A stretch of 64,000 nucleotides of DNA. Source: DAMCZI01 sp032095175 (GTDB lineage Bacteria; Bacillota; Clostridia; Clostridiales; Caloramatoraceae). Both the position numbers and the translations under genes were made by a program. The notes under the pieces are model-generated. The model saw nothing but the letters and a program-made list of their open reading frames with translations. It had not been told where the DNA came from and searched no databases. Location: contig DAMCZI010000009.1 in assembly GCA_032095175.1 (NCBI GenBank), positions 1 through 64,000 on the forward strand. Reading direction: 5' to 3'. Positions 1 to 8,697 of the stretch are shown here, piece after piece. The stretch's first letter is position 1. Every line of letters starts with the position of its first letter.

Positions 1-108
1 AAGAATTAAAAGGACGAGTAAGATGACTTATTTATTTTTTTAATGTGCCTAAGTATATTATATACTCATTTCTTCTAAAGAGATGTGATTTTCATCACAG
101 GAGGTAAA

Positions 109-135
109 AGTGCCACTTGCCATGTGCCTGGCACT
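109..135. repeat. Short GTGCC-capped inverted repeat
   Basis: The ends AGTGCCA and TGGCACT form a small inverted repeat around a CTTGCCATG-type core. The same words (CTTGCCA, GTGCC, GGCACT) recur in the larger hairpins at 1157-1230, 2151-2180 and 63583-63671, so this looks like a short or decayed member of the same dispersed family. It lies just upstream of the lipoprotein gene. Confidence 0.5.
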
Positions 136-202
136 TACATACCTTCTCCCTTTAGACATACCTCTTCCTTTATGCTATAATACCAAAATAGGAGGGTTCG
201 AA

Positions 203-1153
203 ATGAAGAAGATAATACCATTTTTAATAGTGATACTACTACTTTCCTCCTGTAAGGGCGGAAAGGTTCAAAATACAGTTCCAAAGCAAGAGTCATCCAA
301 ACAAAATGAAATTGTAGAAGCAGCAGGCGCAGAACAAAAGGCGTTAAAAACTGTAATGGTAAGAAGCAGTGAGTATTTTAATATATCAAAGCTTAGAGAA
401 ATGGGGTTTAATACTGTTATACTTCAAACTCCTGGAATTAGAATTGCAAATGGTTCATATAAAACCGATTTTAAAGCTTTAAGAAATTTTAAAAAAGCAG
501 TTGGTATATTAAACAATTCATCAATGAGCTATATAATTGAAATAACCTCTGGACCTGGTTTCTCAGAGGATACATCATCCCTTTTCGGAAACAAGGCAGA
601 GCTTAAGTATTTTTCAAAGATGGTTGTGGAAACCATTGATAGGTGCGGTAAAAATCCAAATTTCAAAGGTATATCCATAAATCTTAAAAATCCAAATATT
701 CCCCAGGAAATATATTATTCTACAGTAAACAACATATACCTCAATGCAAAAGAGAAATATGAAGATATCGACATCGTATTTAACCTTCATCCACTATCCT
801 TTGACACAGGATTTAAAAATCTTCCAACCATGGATGGGTATAAAACAGTTAAAGCATCTGTATTTCTTAGCAATCTTTCATATCCTGGGAACGGAATTTC
901 ATACAAGGAAAATATGAAGATAAATAAAAACTCGATGCTTGAATTACTCAAGGAGTTAAAGTCTATAAAAGGAAAGGATGTTATTGTTGATATAACAGTT
1001 CCCTATAATGCTGGGTCTGATATATTCATTCAGGATATGTTCGAGATAAGTAAAACTCTTGGCTTGAAACTTTCCATATCCTATGGAAATGGAAGCGATA
1101 TATACGACTTTACAACAAATACAAAGATAATGAAAATTATAAAGCGACATTAA
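203..1153 (+). CDS. Lipoprotein, TIM-barrel-like, function unknown
   Basis: The predicted product is 316 residues. The start is ATG 203, because AGGAGGG at 190-196 lies at good distance and the first residues then form a lipoprotein signal (MKK, hydrophobic stretch, lipobox LSSC with Cys17). An upstream in-frame ATG at 110 lies inside a repeat and would bury the signal. The mature part alternates short strands and helices, with segments such as FNTVILQTPGI, GISINLKN and VIVDITVPY. This is what one expects from a TIM-barrel related to uncharacterised glycoside-hydrolase-like lipoproteins, but I recognise no catalytic residues. It should be anchored on the outer face of the membrane. It is convergent with uppP and separated from it by a hairpin repeat. 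The function is not known. Confidence 0.75.
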   Translation: MKKIIPFLIVILLLSSCKGGKVQNTVPKQESSKQNEIVEAAGAEQKALKTVMVRSSEYFNISKLREMGFNTVILQTPGIRIANGSYKTDFKALRNFKKAVGILNNSSMSYIIEITSGPGFSEDTSSLFGNKAELKYFSKMVVETIDRCGKNPNFKGISINLKNPNIPQEIYYSTVNNIYLNAKEKYEDIDIVFNLHPLSFDTGFKNLPTMDGYKTVKASVFLSNLSYPGNGISYKENMKINKNSMLELLKELKSIKGKDVIVDITVPYNAGSDIFIQDMFEISKTLGLKLSISYGNGSDIYDFTTNTKIMKIIKRH

Positions 1154-1156
1154 AAG

Positions 1157-1230
1157 TGCAAGGCACGTGACAAGTTGGATAACCTTGGTCTACCAAGAGT
1201 CATACAACNNNNNNNNNNACGTGCCTTGCA
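1157..1230. repeat. Capped hairpin repeat interrupted by an assembly gap
   Basis: The left arm TGCAAGGCACGT (1157-1168) is matched exactly by ACGTGCCTTGCA (1219-1230). Inside the left side is GACAAGTTGGATAA, the same word as in the perfect hairpin at 63583-63671. Its partner on the right side is absent because ten N bases (1209-1218) sit there. The element separates two convergent genes and could act as a bidirectional terminator. Confidence 0.7.
1209..1218. other. Assembly gap (10 N)
   Basis: Ten undetermined bases lie in the loop-proximal part of a long hairpin. Ten N is a common placeholder, so the real length is unknown. The left arm predicts that the missing part contains the complement of the GACAAGTTGGATAA word. 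Confidence 0.95.
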
Positions 1231-1238
1231 TTATTATC

Positions 1239-2069
1239 CTAAAATATTTTTGCTAATCCAGCAATTAAAACTATAATCGCAAATATCATTCTATACACTG
1301 CAAATACCTTCATAGGCTTTTTCTTTAAATATGAAATAAACTTGTTAATTACTATTAAAGCTACTATAAACGAAACAATAAAACCAGCTGCAAGAGAAGT
1401 TATCTCTATAGCAGTAAGACTAAATATGCCTCCAATTTTAACAAGCTTTAAAAAGCTCATTCCAACCATAACCGGGATTGCCAAAAAGAATGAGAATTCA
1501 GCAGCTGCAACAGTAGAAAGTCCTGCTACCCATCCACCTATAATCGTAGAAGCTGAACGTGACATCCCAGGAATTATGGCTAAACATTGAAATAACCCTA
1601 TTACTCCTGCCTGCTTTGCTGTTACATTAAGCTCTTTTTTCCTCGGACTATTTTTTCTAAATTTCTTCTCAGCATATATTATCCATATACCGCCTAAAAA
1701 CAGTGTTATCGCCACTGGCACTGGTTTAAACAAATATTTATCTGCCACATCATCTAGCAGTATTCCAAAAATACCTCCCGGCACACAAGCAATAAATATC
1801 ATAAACCAAAACTTAAACCCTGATTTTTCATACCCAACCTTCTTTGGAAAGAAATTTAAAAGGGTTTCTTTTATTTTCTTCCAATATAATATAATTACTG
1901 CTAGTATAGCTCCTAGCTGTATTACATACGTAAACATCTCAACATAATTTGCATTAATCCCCTCAAAACCCATCAATTTTTCAAAGATAACCAAATGCCC
2001 GGTTGATGATACAGGTAAAAACTCTGTAAGTCCTTCAATTATTCCTAATATTATAGCCTTTAAAATCAC
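1239..2069 (-). CDS. uppP: Undecaprenyl-diphosphatase (UppP/BacA)
   Basis: The enzyme removes one phosphate from undecaprenyl diphosphate at the membrane. This recycles the lipid carrier used for peptidoglycan and for the surface glycans made in this window, and excess enzyme gives bacitracin resistance. The product has 276 residues and is a multi-pass membrane protein of normal family length. The N-terminal motif EGLTEFLPVSSTGH (residues 12-25) contains the catalytic-type E-x3-E pair and His25, and the second signature PGMSRSAST is at about residues 167-175. Start and N-terminus match the family exactly. It is a single-gene unit, convergent with the lipoprotein. Confidence 0.97.
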   Translation of the reverse strand: MILKAIILGIIEGLTEFLPVSSTGHLVIFEKLMGFEGINANYVEMFTYVIQLGAILAVIILYWKKIKETLLNFFPKKVGYEKSGFKFWFMIFIACVPGGIFGILLDDVADKYLFKPVPVAITLFLGGIWIIYAEKKFRKNSPRKKELNVTAKQAGVIGLFQCLAIIPGMSRSASTIIGGWVAGLSTVAAAEFSFFLAIPVMVGMSFLKLVKIGGIFSLTAIEITSLAAGFIVSFIVALIVINKFISYLKKKPMKVFAVYRMIFAIIVLIAGLAKIF

Positions 2070-2150
2070 TAAAAACCCTCCTTTCTTACTTTTATAGAAT
2101 ACACCAACATTTAATATTATTCAATGATGCTGGATAATATTATTAAATAA

Positions 2151-2180
2151 GTGTCAGGCAACTTGCCACTTGCCTGTCAC
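2151..2180. repeat. GTGTCAGGCA...TGCCTGTCAC inverted repeat
   Basis: This is a short imperfect palindrome with the words ACTTGCCACTTGCC in the middle and GCCTGTCAC at its right end. It is a member of the same capped hairpin family as 63583-63671. It lies upstream of uppP (on the far side of that gene's promoter) and upstream of the small plus-strand gene. Confidence 0.55.
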
Positions 2181-2281
2181 CTGGAGTCATATTTTATATG
2201 TAATCCAAATATATATTACTATGAAAGTGAGCAATTGCTGGAGGGATTTGTATAAACTACTTCGACTGCATAAACGAATTG

Positions 2282-2734
2282 ATGATAAAAAGCAAAAACA
2301 CTCTCACTGTAAGGTGGCTTGGAGTATTCAGCACTGTAAAGAAACTTGTTGAAAAAAGATTTTTGAGTCCCTATAAAAACATAAATTTTATCGAGGAGCT
2401 TGAAATAAAAGGAAGAAAAAAGGTCCAAATAAGGTGCTGCAATATGGACAATAGGATTTCAAAGTCAAAGGGTTATTTATGCTTTTTTGACAGGATAACT
2501 CCAAATAAGTTCGATTACCTTGTATGTGTTTATATGGATAGATACAGCAACATTCAAGGTCATTACATCTTCTCTAAGGACGAAGTAGTTTCATATTTTG
2601 TAGAAATGACAGATATTAATGGTAAACGGGTTTCTAATAGTAAGGGTCTCTATATACCAATAGATGAAAATCTAAATGAACCATTAAAATCAATCGTTGA
2701 TAATGCTTTTGAAAACTGGGAAAAAATAAAGTGA
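2282..2734 (+). CDS. Hypothetical protein, start uncertain
   Basis: The predicted product is about 150 residues with no signal peptide and no membrane segment. The body (for example YLCFFDRITPNKFDYLVCVY, then EPLKSIVDNAFENWEKIK at the end) reads like a small mixed alpha/beta domain that I cannot name. The frame is open from 2231. TTG 2279 and ATG 2282 are the first start codons in it, but neither has a ribosome binding site. The only good one (GGAGGG, 2240-2245) would serve a start in another frame. An upstream frameshift or loss of the true 5' end is therefore possible. The stop codon overlaps the beginning of a perfect hairpin. Confidence 0.5.
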   Translation: MIKSKNTLTVRWLGVFSTVKKLVEKRFLSPYKNINFIEELEIKGRKKVQIRCCNMDNRISKSKGYLCFFDRITPNKFDYLVCVYMDRYSNIQGHYIFSKDEVVSYFVEMTDINGKRVSNSKGLYIPIDENLNEPLKSIVDNAFENWEKIK

Positions 2735-2782
2735 TTAGTGCCAGACAAAGAAGAATGAATTCTTCTTTGTCTGGCACTAATC
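2733..2782. terminator. Perfect 24-bp hairpin between convergent genes
   Basis: The arms 2733-2756 and 2759-2782 are exact reverse complements of 24 bases, separated by only two bases. The arm contains the AGTGCCAGAC cap of the dispersed family, followed by a purine-rich stem found nowhere else in the window. It overlaps the stop of the plus-strand gene and ends two bases before the stop of the minus-strand gene. There is no clear T tract, so a pure terminator role is not certain. Confidence 0.8.
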
Positions 2783-2784
2783 AT

Positions 2785-4545
2785 TTATCTAACATCGATT
2801 TCAACCATATCCTCAGCTATTATGCGGTTATCTGACAGATTTACAAGCCTTATATTACATTTGTAGGAGCCCGACTCCATAAAAATCGGATATACTCTAG
2901 TTGTAACTTCATAATTCGATGGCAATTGGAATCCATCAATTGGTCCCCATCCTGATCTATTTATATCAACCCAGTTTCCGTCGGCATTCTTTGCCCACAG
3001 CTGCATATTCTCAATTCCAAGAGGTGCAAATCTTGCTGAATCATATCCATTACTTCCCTTAACCTTTGTTAAAAGCTTTATATCAACAGGAGAAATATCC
3101 GATATAGCAGCTTCAACAGATTTATTTATCTCCTCCTGGCTCTTGTCAGAAACATCAACAAGATCTTTTGCCTTAAAGCTTGCGCCATTTTCTACTGTAA
3201 TAGAATAGCACGATTTATCACTCACATTAAGCGTTGCCTTAAACCCTGTAATTGTTTTTCCATCAGAAACATCTATTGCCCTTACATTTAAAGTCCTGTT
3301 CCCTGGCTGTGCGAATATTGGATACATATCAATATATTTATCATATTTATTATCAAGTTTAAAACCTGTCTTAGGCCCCCATCCATCCTTATTTGCATCA
3401 ACCCAGCTTCCATCAGCATTCCTTATCCAAAGCTGTAATCCTTCCATATTTAAAGCATCTATCCTTGCAGCATCATATCCTGCTATTCCTTCCTGGGCAG
3501 CAAAAAGCTCTGTATATATAGGTGTTATATTCTTTATAGCACTGCTTACTGCTGCATCTATCTCGCTTTGAGTCTTCCCCTCGGTTTCTATAAGTGCACT
3601 TGAGGTATACCCTGAAGGGGCTGCTGCATAGAAAAATGTATACACAGATCTTTGGTATTTAGCTTCAAAGGTTTTAACACTTCTGGCAATTATATTATCT
3701 ATATCATATCCATCAACAAGTTCAAATGTAAGAGTATATGTACCTTTATCCGAGAAAATCGGATAAAAGGTAATACTGGAATTATAATTTGCCGGGAGAG
3801 AAAATCTTTCCCTAACTCCTACTCCATCTGTATTCATATCATACCAGTTTCCTCTTTCATCCTTTGCCCAAAGCTGCGTATCAGGCATGTCTAGTGGAAT
3901 TATTCCAGCATAATCATAACCTGACTTTCCTAGAACCTTAGTTGAAAGGCTTATTGTAACAGGTACTATGCCCTTTATTCTTTCTCCAACTGCTGAATTT
4001 ATATCAGCCTGTGCCATGGATGATGTATCTATGAGGTCTGATACCCCATATGTTGTTGTGCTTGAATTCAAAGTTAAATTATATGTAGATACCAGAGGCA
4101 TATTATTCTTTATTTTAAATACAATTGTTTCAACATAGCTCTCATATGGAACCTTTGAACCAACCTTTCTTACATAAACCGTCAACCTATATATCCCTGG
4201 AGTAGATGCAATCCATGTAATAGGGAATAGGGTTGTTCCTGTTGGCTGCCAGTTCTTATAGTAATAGGGATATTTATTCCACAAATTTCTCATTTCCCTC
4301 TTATTTCCATCCCATATTACTGCTCTATATTCAACTTTTCCACTATAGTTAGGTGCCTTAACCTTAATATATATTCTTTCTCCAACGTTGTATTCAGCCT
4401 TAGGCTGTGCCACCAGCTGTATTTTAGGAGTTATAACCTTTCTATAGCTTCTTGTACTCCCACTAGCTTGTACTCCCTCAAAAATCGAAGCCAATATAAA
4501 CGCTACTGCAAATATTAATGTACATAGCTTTTTAGACTTAATCAC
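2785..4545 (-). CDS. Exported protein: form A module plus three 140-residue repeats
   Basis: The product has 586 residues with a signal peptide (about 1-27). It starts at GTG 4545 behind AAAGGAG. The form A module spans about residues 38-148 (YYYKNWQPTG, PGIYRLTVYVRKVGSKVPY). Then come three diverged tandem repeats at about 155-296, 300-442 and 446-586. Each contains a helix with a D/E-I-N/D-x-A/S-V pattern, then GYD-A-R/G, a signature like LQLWIRNADGSW, a W-G-P segment, and YPIF followed by a beta-rich end. No catalytic motif is visible. A role as a surface structural or binding protein is inferred. No SLH, CWB2 or LPXTG is present. Confidence 0.85.
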   Translation of the reverse strand: MIKSKKLCTLIFAVAFILASIFEGVQASGSTRSYRKVITPKIQLVAQPKAEYNVGERIYIKVKAPNYSGKVEYRAVIWDGNKREMRNLWNKYPYYYKNWQPTGTTLFPITWIASTPGIYRLTVYVRKVGSKVPYESYVETIVFKIKNNMPLVSTYNLTLNSSTTTYGVSDLIDTSSMAQADINSAVGERIKGIVPVTISLSTKVLGKSGYDYAGIIPLDMPDTQLWAKDERGNWYDMNTDGVGVRERFSLPANYNSSITFYPIFSDKGTYTLTFELVDGYDIDNIIARSVKTFEAKYQRSVYTFFYAAAPSGYTSSALIETEGKTQSEIDAAVSSAIKNITPIYTELFAAQEGIAGYDAARIDALNMEGLQLWIRNADGSWVDANKDGWGPKTGFKLDNKYDKYIDMYPIFAQPGNRTLNVRAIDVSDGKTITGFKATLNVSDKSCYSITVENGASFKAKDLVDVSDKSQEEINKSVEAAISDISPVDIKLLTKVKGSNGYDSARFAPLGIENMQLWAKNADGNWVDINRSGWGPIDGFQLPSNYEVTTRVYPIFMESGSYKCNIRLVNLSDNRIIAEDMVEIDVR

Positions 4546-4701
4546 TCTTCCAACTCCTTTCTGTATTATGTAACATGCTAAGTTAAAGATGACCTAGCAA
4601 TCACCAATAACTTAATTCTAATACACTATGAATAATTTTTCCACATTTCCATCGACATTTCTAAATAAAAAAGTATGTTCTTTATTAAAAATTTCTATTA
4701 A

Positions 4702-4728
4702 AAATCCGACTATTTTGCAAGCCGGATT
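4702..4728 (-). terminator. Weak hairpin terminator overlapping the S41 gene end
   Basis: On the minus strand, AATCCGGC pairs with GTCGGATT (one wobble) around a nine-base loop and is followed by TTTTTAATAG. It overlaps the stop codon at 4710. The stem is short, so the call is tentative. Confidence 0.35.
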
Positions 4729-6380
4729 CTTTCATTTACATTTCTTATAAAGCTTATTCTCGAAAGATCCATTTCAACTTTAATCTTTGTAACTGTACCT
4801 CTTGCCATGCCTGAACCATTCAAACTCTTTATTGTTTTATCGATAACAAGATAATAATTTTCCCCTGCATTAAGAGACTTTTCAGGCAATACCTTTACCT
4901 GTTTTCCATTTAAAAACTCAAACTTAACAGGAATCTTTTCACCAGTTAATGCCCTTACAAGCTTAATTGTGTCTCCATTAACAGTAGCCTTACTAACGTC
5001 CTTTGAAAATGACACCATAAACTTTTTATCAGTGGGGACATTTAAAATACTGTTAACTGCTGTATTGCCACAGAAATATAAATTCCAATATTCATCAGTA
5101 TTTTTTACTATGCTCTGCCAGCCATTCTGTGTTCCAATACATATCTGCGATGATGGCAAATCCATTATACATTTAAAGGCATCATTATATTCAGGTTTTT
5201 TAGCTCTATTTATATCTATATCATAGCTCCTGTTGCCTATGCTTACCTTAATATAACCTCTCTTGTCCAATCCAGCCTTTGATTTTCCCAGCAGCAGCTC
5301 TGCAGCCAATAGAGCATCCATATCACCTGTGTCTAAATCTGGCGATATCCCCTTCTTATGTATTATATTTTCCTTTGGAGAATAGAACTTCATCGTTGTA
5401 AGCTTTATAACTCCTCCATTGGAAAGTGAAAACATACTCTGTGCAACACCTTTCCCATAGGTCGTTTTTCCTACGAAAAATGCTTTGCTATAATCCTTAA
5501 CCGCAGCTGAGAGTATTTCAGATGCACTGGCACTATTTTCATTTATCAAAAATATCACCGGTTTATCCATCTCAATTCCATTATCAAGCTCGGAATATAC
5601 CTCTCTATTCCCGTTCTTATTCTCGGTTATTAAAGATATTCTCTGACCTATAAAATATTCAGCAATATTTACAGCAGCATTCATGTATCCACCGCCATTG
5701 TTTCTTAAATCAACTATATATCCATCAACACCCTTTGATTTTAAAGACATCAAATTATTCTTAAACTCATAGGGAGTTTTTTCTCCAAAGGATGCTATTC
5801 CGATATAGCCTGTATTGCCTTCTAGTACCTTTGACATAACAGTTGGCTCTTCAATTATCTTTCTTGTTATACTGAAATTTAACAGGCTGGTTCCTCTTTT
5901 AACAACCAGCTTTACAACAGTTCCTTCCTCTCCCCTTATATATGAGGTAGCCTCCAGGGATGTCATACCCTTTAATGAATGACCATCTGCACTTATTATT
6001 ATATCCCCTTTAGTAATTCCAGAAGTCTCTGCTGGCTGTCCCTTCATTACAGAAACAACCTTAATCCCATCAGGAACAATTTCTAAATTTATCCCAATTC
6101 CTAAAAACTTCATATCTATAGAATTTATAAAATCATCAAATTCTTCTGCAGAAAAATACTCACTATATGGATCATTAAGGGCCTTAACAGCATCCTCTAC
6201 AGTTTCTGCATTCAATGCCTCCTGAGGCACATCATAAACATAGTAACTCTTTATAAGGGATTTTACCTGATCTAATACTCCACCTGCTGCATACACACTT
6301 GTACTAAAAATCGTAAAAATTACAAACACTGATACAAATACTAAAAATCTTTTTAGATTTTTTTTATGTAACTTTCTCAT
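4710..6380 (-). CDS. S41 C-terminal processing protease with Ig-like tail
   Basis: This is a secreted or membrane-tethered serine protease of the CtpA/Prc family, which cuts near the C-terminus of exported proteins. The product has 556 residues. A signal or anchor helix lies at about 10-32, a PDZ domain at about 93-163 (GIGINL, GDIIISADG), and the S41 core at about 188-350. The catalytic Ser285 is in ENSASASE and Lys310 in TTYGKG, spaced 25 residues as in Prc. The C-terminal 190 residues are unusual for the family. They include a stretch (about 460-540, KKFMVSFSKDV...LNAGENYYLVID) that resembles an SbsA-type Ig-like (Big_5) domain, as in the S-layer proteins of this locus. It may process neighbouring surface proteins (inference). 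Confidence 0.92.
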   Translation of the reverse strand: MRKLHKKNLKRFLVFVSVFVIFTIFSTSVYAAGGVLDQVKSLIKSYYVYDVPQEALNAETVEDAVKALNDPYSEYFSAEEFDDFINSIDMKFLGIGINLEIVPDGIKVVSVMKGQPAETSGITKGDIIISADGHSLKGMTSLEATSYIRGEEGTVVKLVVKRGTSLLNFSITRKIIEEPTVMSKVLEGNTGYIGIASFGEKTPYEFKNNLMSLKSKGVDGYIVDLRNNGGGYMNAAVNIAEYFIGQRISLITENKNGNREVYSELDNGIEMDKPVIFLINENSASASEILSAAVKDYSKAFFVGKTTYGKGVAQSMFSLSNGGVIKLTTMKFYSPKENIIHKKGISPDLDTGDMDALLAAELLLGKSKAGLDKRGYIKVSIGNRSYDIDINRAKKPEYNDAFKCIMDLPSSQICIGTQNGWQSIVKNTDEYWNLYFCGNTAVNSILNVPTDKKFMVSFSKDVSKATVNGDTIKLVRALTGEKIPVKFEFLNGKQVKVLPEKSLNAGENYYLVIDKTIKSLNGSGMARGTVTKIKVEMDLSRISFIRNVNERIRLAK

Positions 6381-6541
6381 ACAATCCCCCCTTTTATAGA
6401 TACATTATACCAGAAAATTGTAAAAAATAAACCAAAATCAACTATTTACTCTCTAATATATAATCGGCATAAATCGATATTTTTTCATAGAAATGTGCAT
6501 AGTATTGCACAATTTTTAAAAAATTACAACCTATTTTATGG

Positions 6542-6577
6542 TATAATATAAATTATATTGTAATTGGAGGTAGGTAT
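6542..6577 (+). promoter_or_regulatory. -10 element and leader of the HtrA-like gene
   Basis: TATAAT at 6542-6547 lies 30 bases before ATG 6578, and a GGAGG ribosome site follows. No convincing -35 box is seen 17 bases upstream. A small inverted repeat GTGCA...TGCAC (6495-6510) sits farther upstream and could be an operator. Confidence 0.45.
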
Positions 6578-8653
6578 ATGAAAAAGCGAATTCTAAGTCT
6601 ATTTGTTTCTTTTGTGTTAATTTTCACTATTATATTTAGTAACTCTGCTGTTCTGGCTTCTTCAAAGGCCTCTACAATTCCTAATCTTAAAATGATTAAC
6701 CAGCCTGCAGCAGAGTATCATCCTGGTGAAAGAGTTTCTTTTACAGTTTCATCTCCAAACTATGGAGGAGCTGTTCAATACAGGGTTATACTATATAATG
6801 GAACAACAAGAAAAACATCAGAGCTATGGCCTGGATTTCCTAGCTACTACTATACAAAATGGCAGCCAAGTGGAAACTATAATTTTAAAATAAACTGGCC
6901 AGTTCAGGGAATGGAACCTGGAGCTTATAGTCTGACTGTTCTTGTAAGAAGAATTGGCGCAAAGGTTCCCTATGACAGCTTTGTTAAAACAAATACCTTC
7001 TGGATAAAAAATAATTCAAGCACCAATCCAACAGATAATACAAATACAACTCCACAGCCCTCTGATAAGACTCTTGATGTTAAGGAGATAGCGAAAAAGA
7101 ATACATCTGTATTTCTTTTAAAATGCTTTGATAAAGACAATACCTTAATCGGAACTGGAAGTGGCTTTTTAGTTTCTCAGGATGGAAAGGTTATAACAAA
7201 TTTTCATGTTATTGAAGGTACATCAAAGATAAAAGCAGTTTCTTATGATGAAAAGGAATATGATGTGGAAGGTGTACTTAACTATAGTGTAGAGAGGGAT
7301 ATAGCAATTTTATCTGTTAAAGGCTTGAATAATGTTCCATATTTAACAATGGGAGATTCAGATAAACTTGAGCTTGGTGAAAGCATTGTAGCAATTGGAA
7401 GTCCCTTAGGTCTCCAAAACACAGTCTCTACAGGAATCGTAAGCAGCTTTAGAAAAAACATAATAAGAGATGTTGAGGGTACAAAGGATATACAAATATC
7501 TGCCCCAATATCCTCAGGAAGTAGTGGTGGAGCACTATTTAATGCAAAGGGTGAAGTAGTGGGAATTACCTATGCAGGGTTTACCGAATTAGGACAGAAC
7601 CTAAACTTTGCAATACCAATAAATGAAGCTAAGACCCTTCTTCAAACAACAAAGTTAAGGACATTATCAGAGCTTTTATTAACCGTACCAAATTCAATTG
7701 AAGAAATAAAAGCAATAAAATATTACAGCTTCCTAGCAGACTACTATAATAATCTTTCAAAAATAGGCAGCAATATTTCTATACTAGATACTTCCTTAGC
7801 TATGTTAGTAACAGATATTATGGCCAGTGATGACCTTAGTTATCTTGAAGAAACAAGCGATAACCTGAATCTAATCATAGATGATTATAATCAATTCATA
7901 GATGAGGCGCAAAAAATCATAGCTGATGCAAAGAAAAAGAATATCGATGTTAGTGATATAAATTCAATTTTAGACAACTATTATGCCAGCATTGAATACT
8001 TCAAAGCAGCACTTGATGCTGCTGAAAGCTATGCAAATTCACATTCAAGCGGTGATTTTGATAAGTGCATAAATAATAGTGAGGCTGGTGTTGATTTAGC
8101 AGTAGAAGCAATGGAATCCTGCGAGGATGATTATATGGATTTGTACAATAAAATCAAATCCTATTCAAGTGCAAATAAGGATGTAAATATACTTAGGCTA
8201 TACAGTATGCTTTCTACATATTATAGGCTTCTTCATTCCTACGGAGATGCCATGTATCAAATAGATGATGAAATATACTTTGCACATATTTTTATAAAAG
8301 AAAAATCAAGTTCTGATAATATAGCTGATATTAAAAAATCGCTATCCGATGCAGAAAGTTCATATAATGAAATACTGACTCTAACAAAGGACCTTATTTC
8401 CCGCACTAAGGAAACAGGAATTGATGTAAGTGATATGAATAATATACTATCAAATTACTCAAAATCAATAGAATACTATAAATCAGCCCTAAATGAATTA
8501 ATAAAATACAAGGATTCCAATTCAGATGAATCCATTGAAAAAATGGCAGATAATACTGACAAGGGATTCTCACTGGTATCCTCGGCAAGAAAATTGGCAA
8601 AACAAGGCTATGATAAATATTACAATCTAGTCCAAGAATATACCGAAAAATAA
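6578..8653 (+). CDS. HtrA-like serine protease with form A module
   Basis: The product has 691 residues: signal peptide at about 1-27, form A module at about 33-146, a Thr/Asn/Pro linker, then a trypsin-like S1C domain at about 166-358. The catalytic triad is complete: His210 in TNFHVI, Asp241 in ERDIAIL, Ser316 in SGSSGGALF. The usual PDZ domains of DegP/HtrA are absent. In their place are about 330 helical residues made of two diverged copies of one unit; compare NIDVSDINSILDNYYASIEY (about 465-485) with GIDVSDMNNILSNYSKSIEY (about 610-630). The enzyme should act outside the cell, held at the surface by the N-terminal module (inference), perhaps in quality control of surface proteins. It is alone on the plus strand. 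Confidence 0.9.
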   Translation: MKKRILSLFVSFVLIFTIIFSNSAVLASSKASTIPNLKMINQPAAEYHPGERVSFTVSSPNYGGAVQYRVILYNGTTRKTSELWPGFPSYYYTKWQPSGNYNFKINWPVQGMEPGAYSLTVLVRRIGAKVPYDSFVKTNTFWIKNNSSTNPTDNTNTTPQPSDKTLDVKEIAKKNTSVFLLKCFDKDNTLIGTGSGFLVSQDGKVITNFHVIEGTSKIKAVSYDEKEYDVEGVLNYSVERDIAILSVKGLNNVPYLTMGDSDKLELGESIVAIGSPLGLQNTVSTGIVSSFRKNIIRDVEGTKDIQISAPISSGSSGGALFNAKGEVVGITYAGFTELGQNLNFAIPINEAKTLLQTTKLRTLSELLLTVPNSIEEIKAIKYYSFLADYYNNLSKIGSNISILDTSLAMLVTDIMASDDLSYLEETSDNLNLIIDDYNQFIDEAQKIIADAKKKNIDVSDINSILDNYYASIEYFKAALDAAESYANSHSSGDFDKCINNSEAGVDLAVEAMESCEDDYMDLYNKIKSYSSANKDVNILRLYSMLSTYYRLLHSYGDAMYQIDDEIYFAHIFIKEKSSSDNIADIKKSLSDAESSYNEILTLTKDLISRTKETGIDVSDMNNILSNYSKSIEYYKSALNELIKYKDSNSDESIEKMADNTDKGFSLVSSARKLAKQGYDKYYNLVQEYTEK

Positions 8654-8657
8654 GAAG

Positions 8658-8697
8658 CAGGTACCAACCTCTAGAAAAGGCTGGTACCTGTTTTTAT
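8658..8697. terminator. Terminator with GGTACC cap between convergent genes
   Basis: The arms 8658-8670 and 8678-8690 (CAGGTACCAACCT against AGGCTGGTACCTG, one mismatch) enclose a seven-base loop. TTTTTATT follows on the plus strand. The outer GGTACCA word is like the cap of the 24453-24502 hairpin. Confidence 0.75.

Noticed and set aside
110..202. Longer N-terminus for the lipoprotein from ATG 110
   Set aside because: It lies in the repeat sequence, has a poor ribosome site for that position, and would hide the lipobox signal peptide.
2170..2352. 60-codon plus-strand frame overlapping the hypothetical gene
   Set aside because: Low complexity, unusual composition and overlap with the repeat. 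It may reflect a frameshifted 5' end of the hypothetical gene, but this is not provable here.
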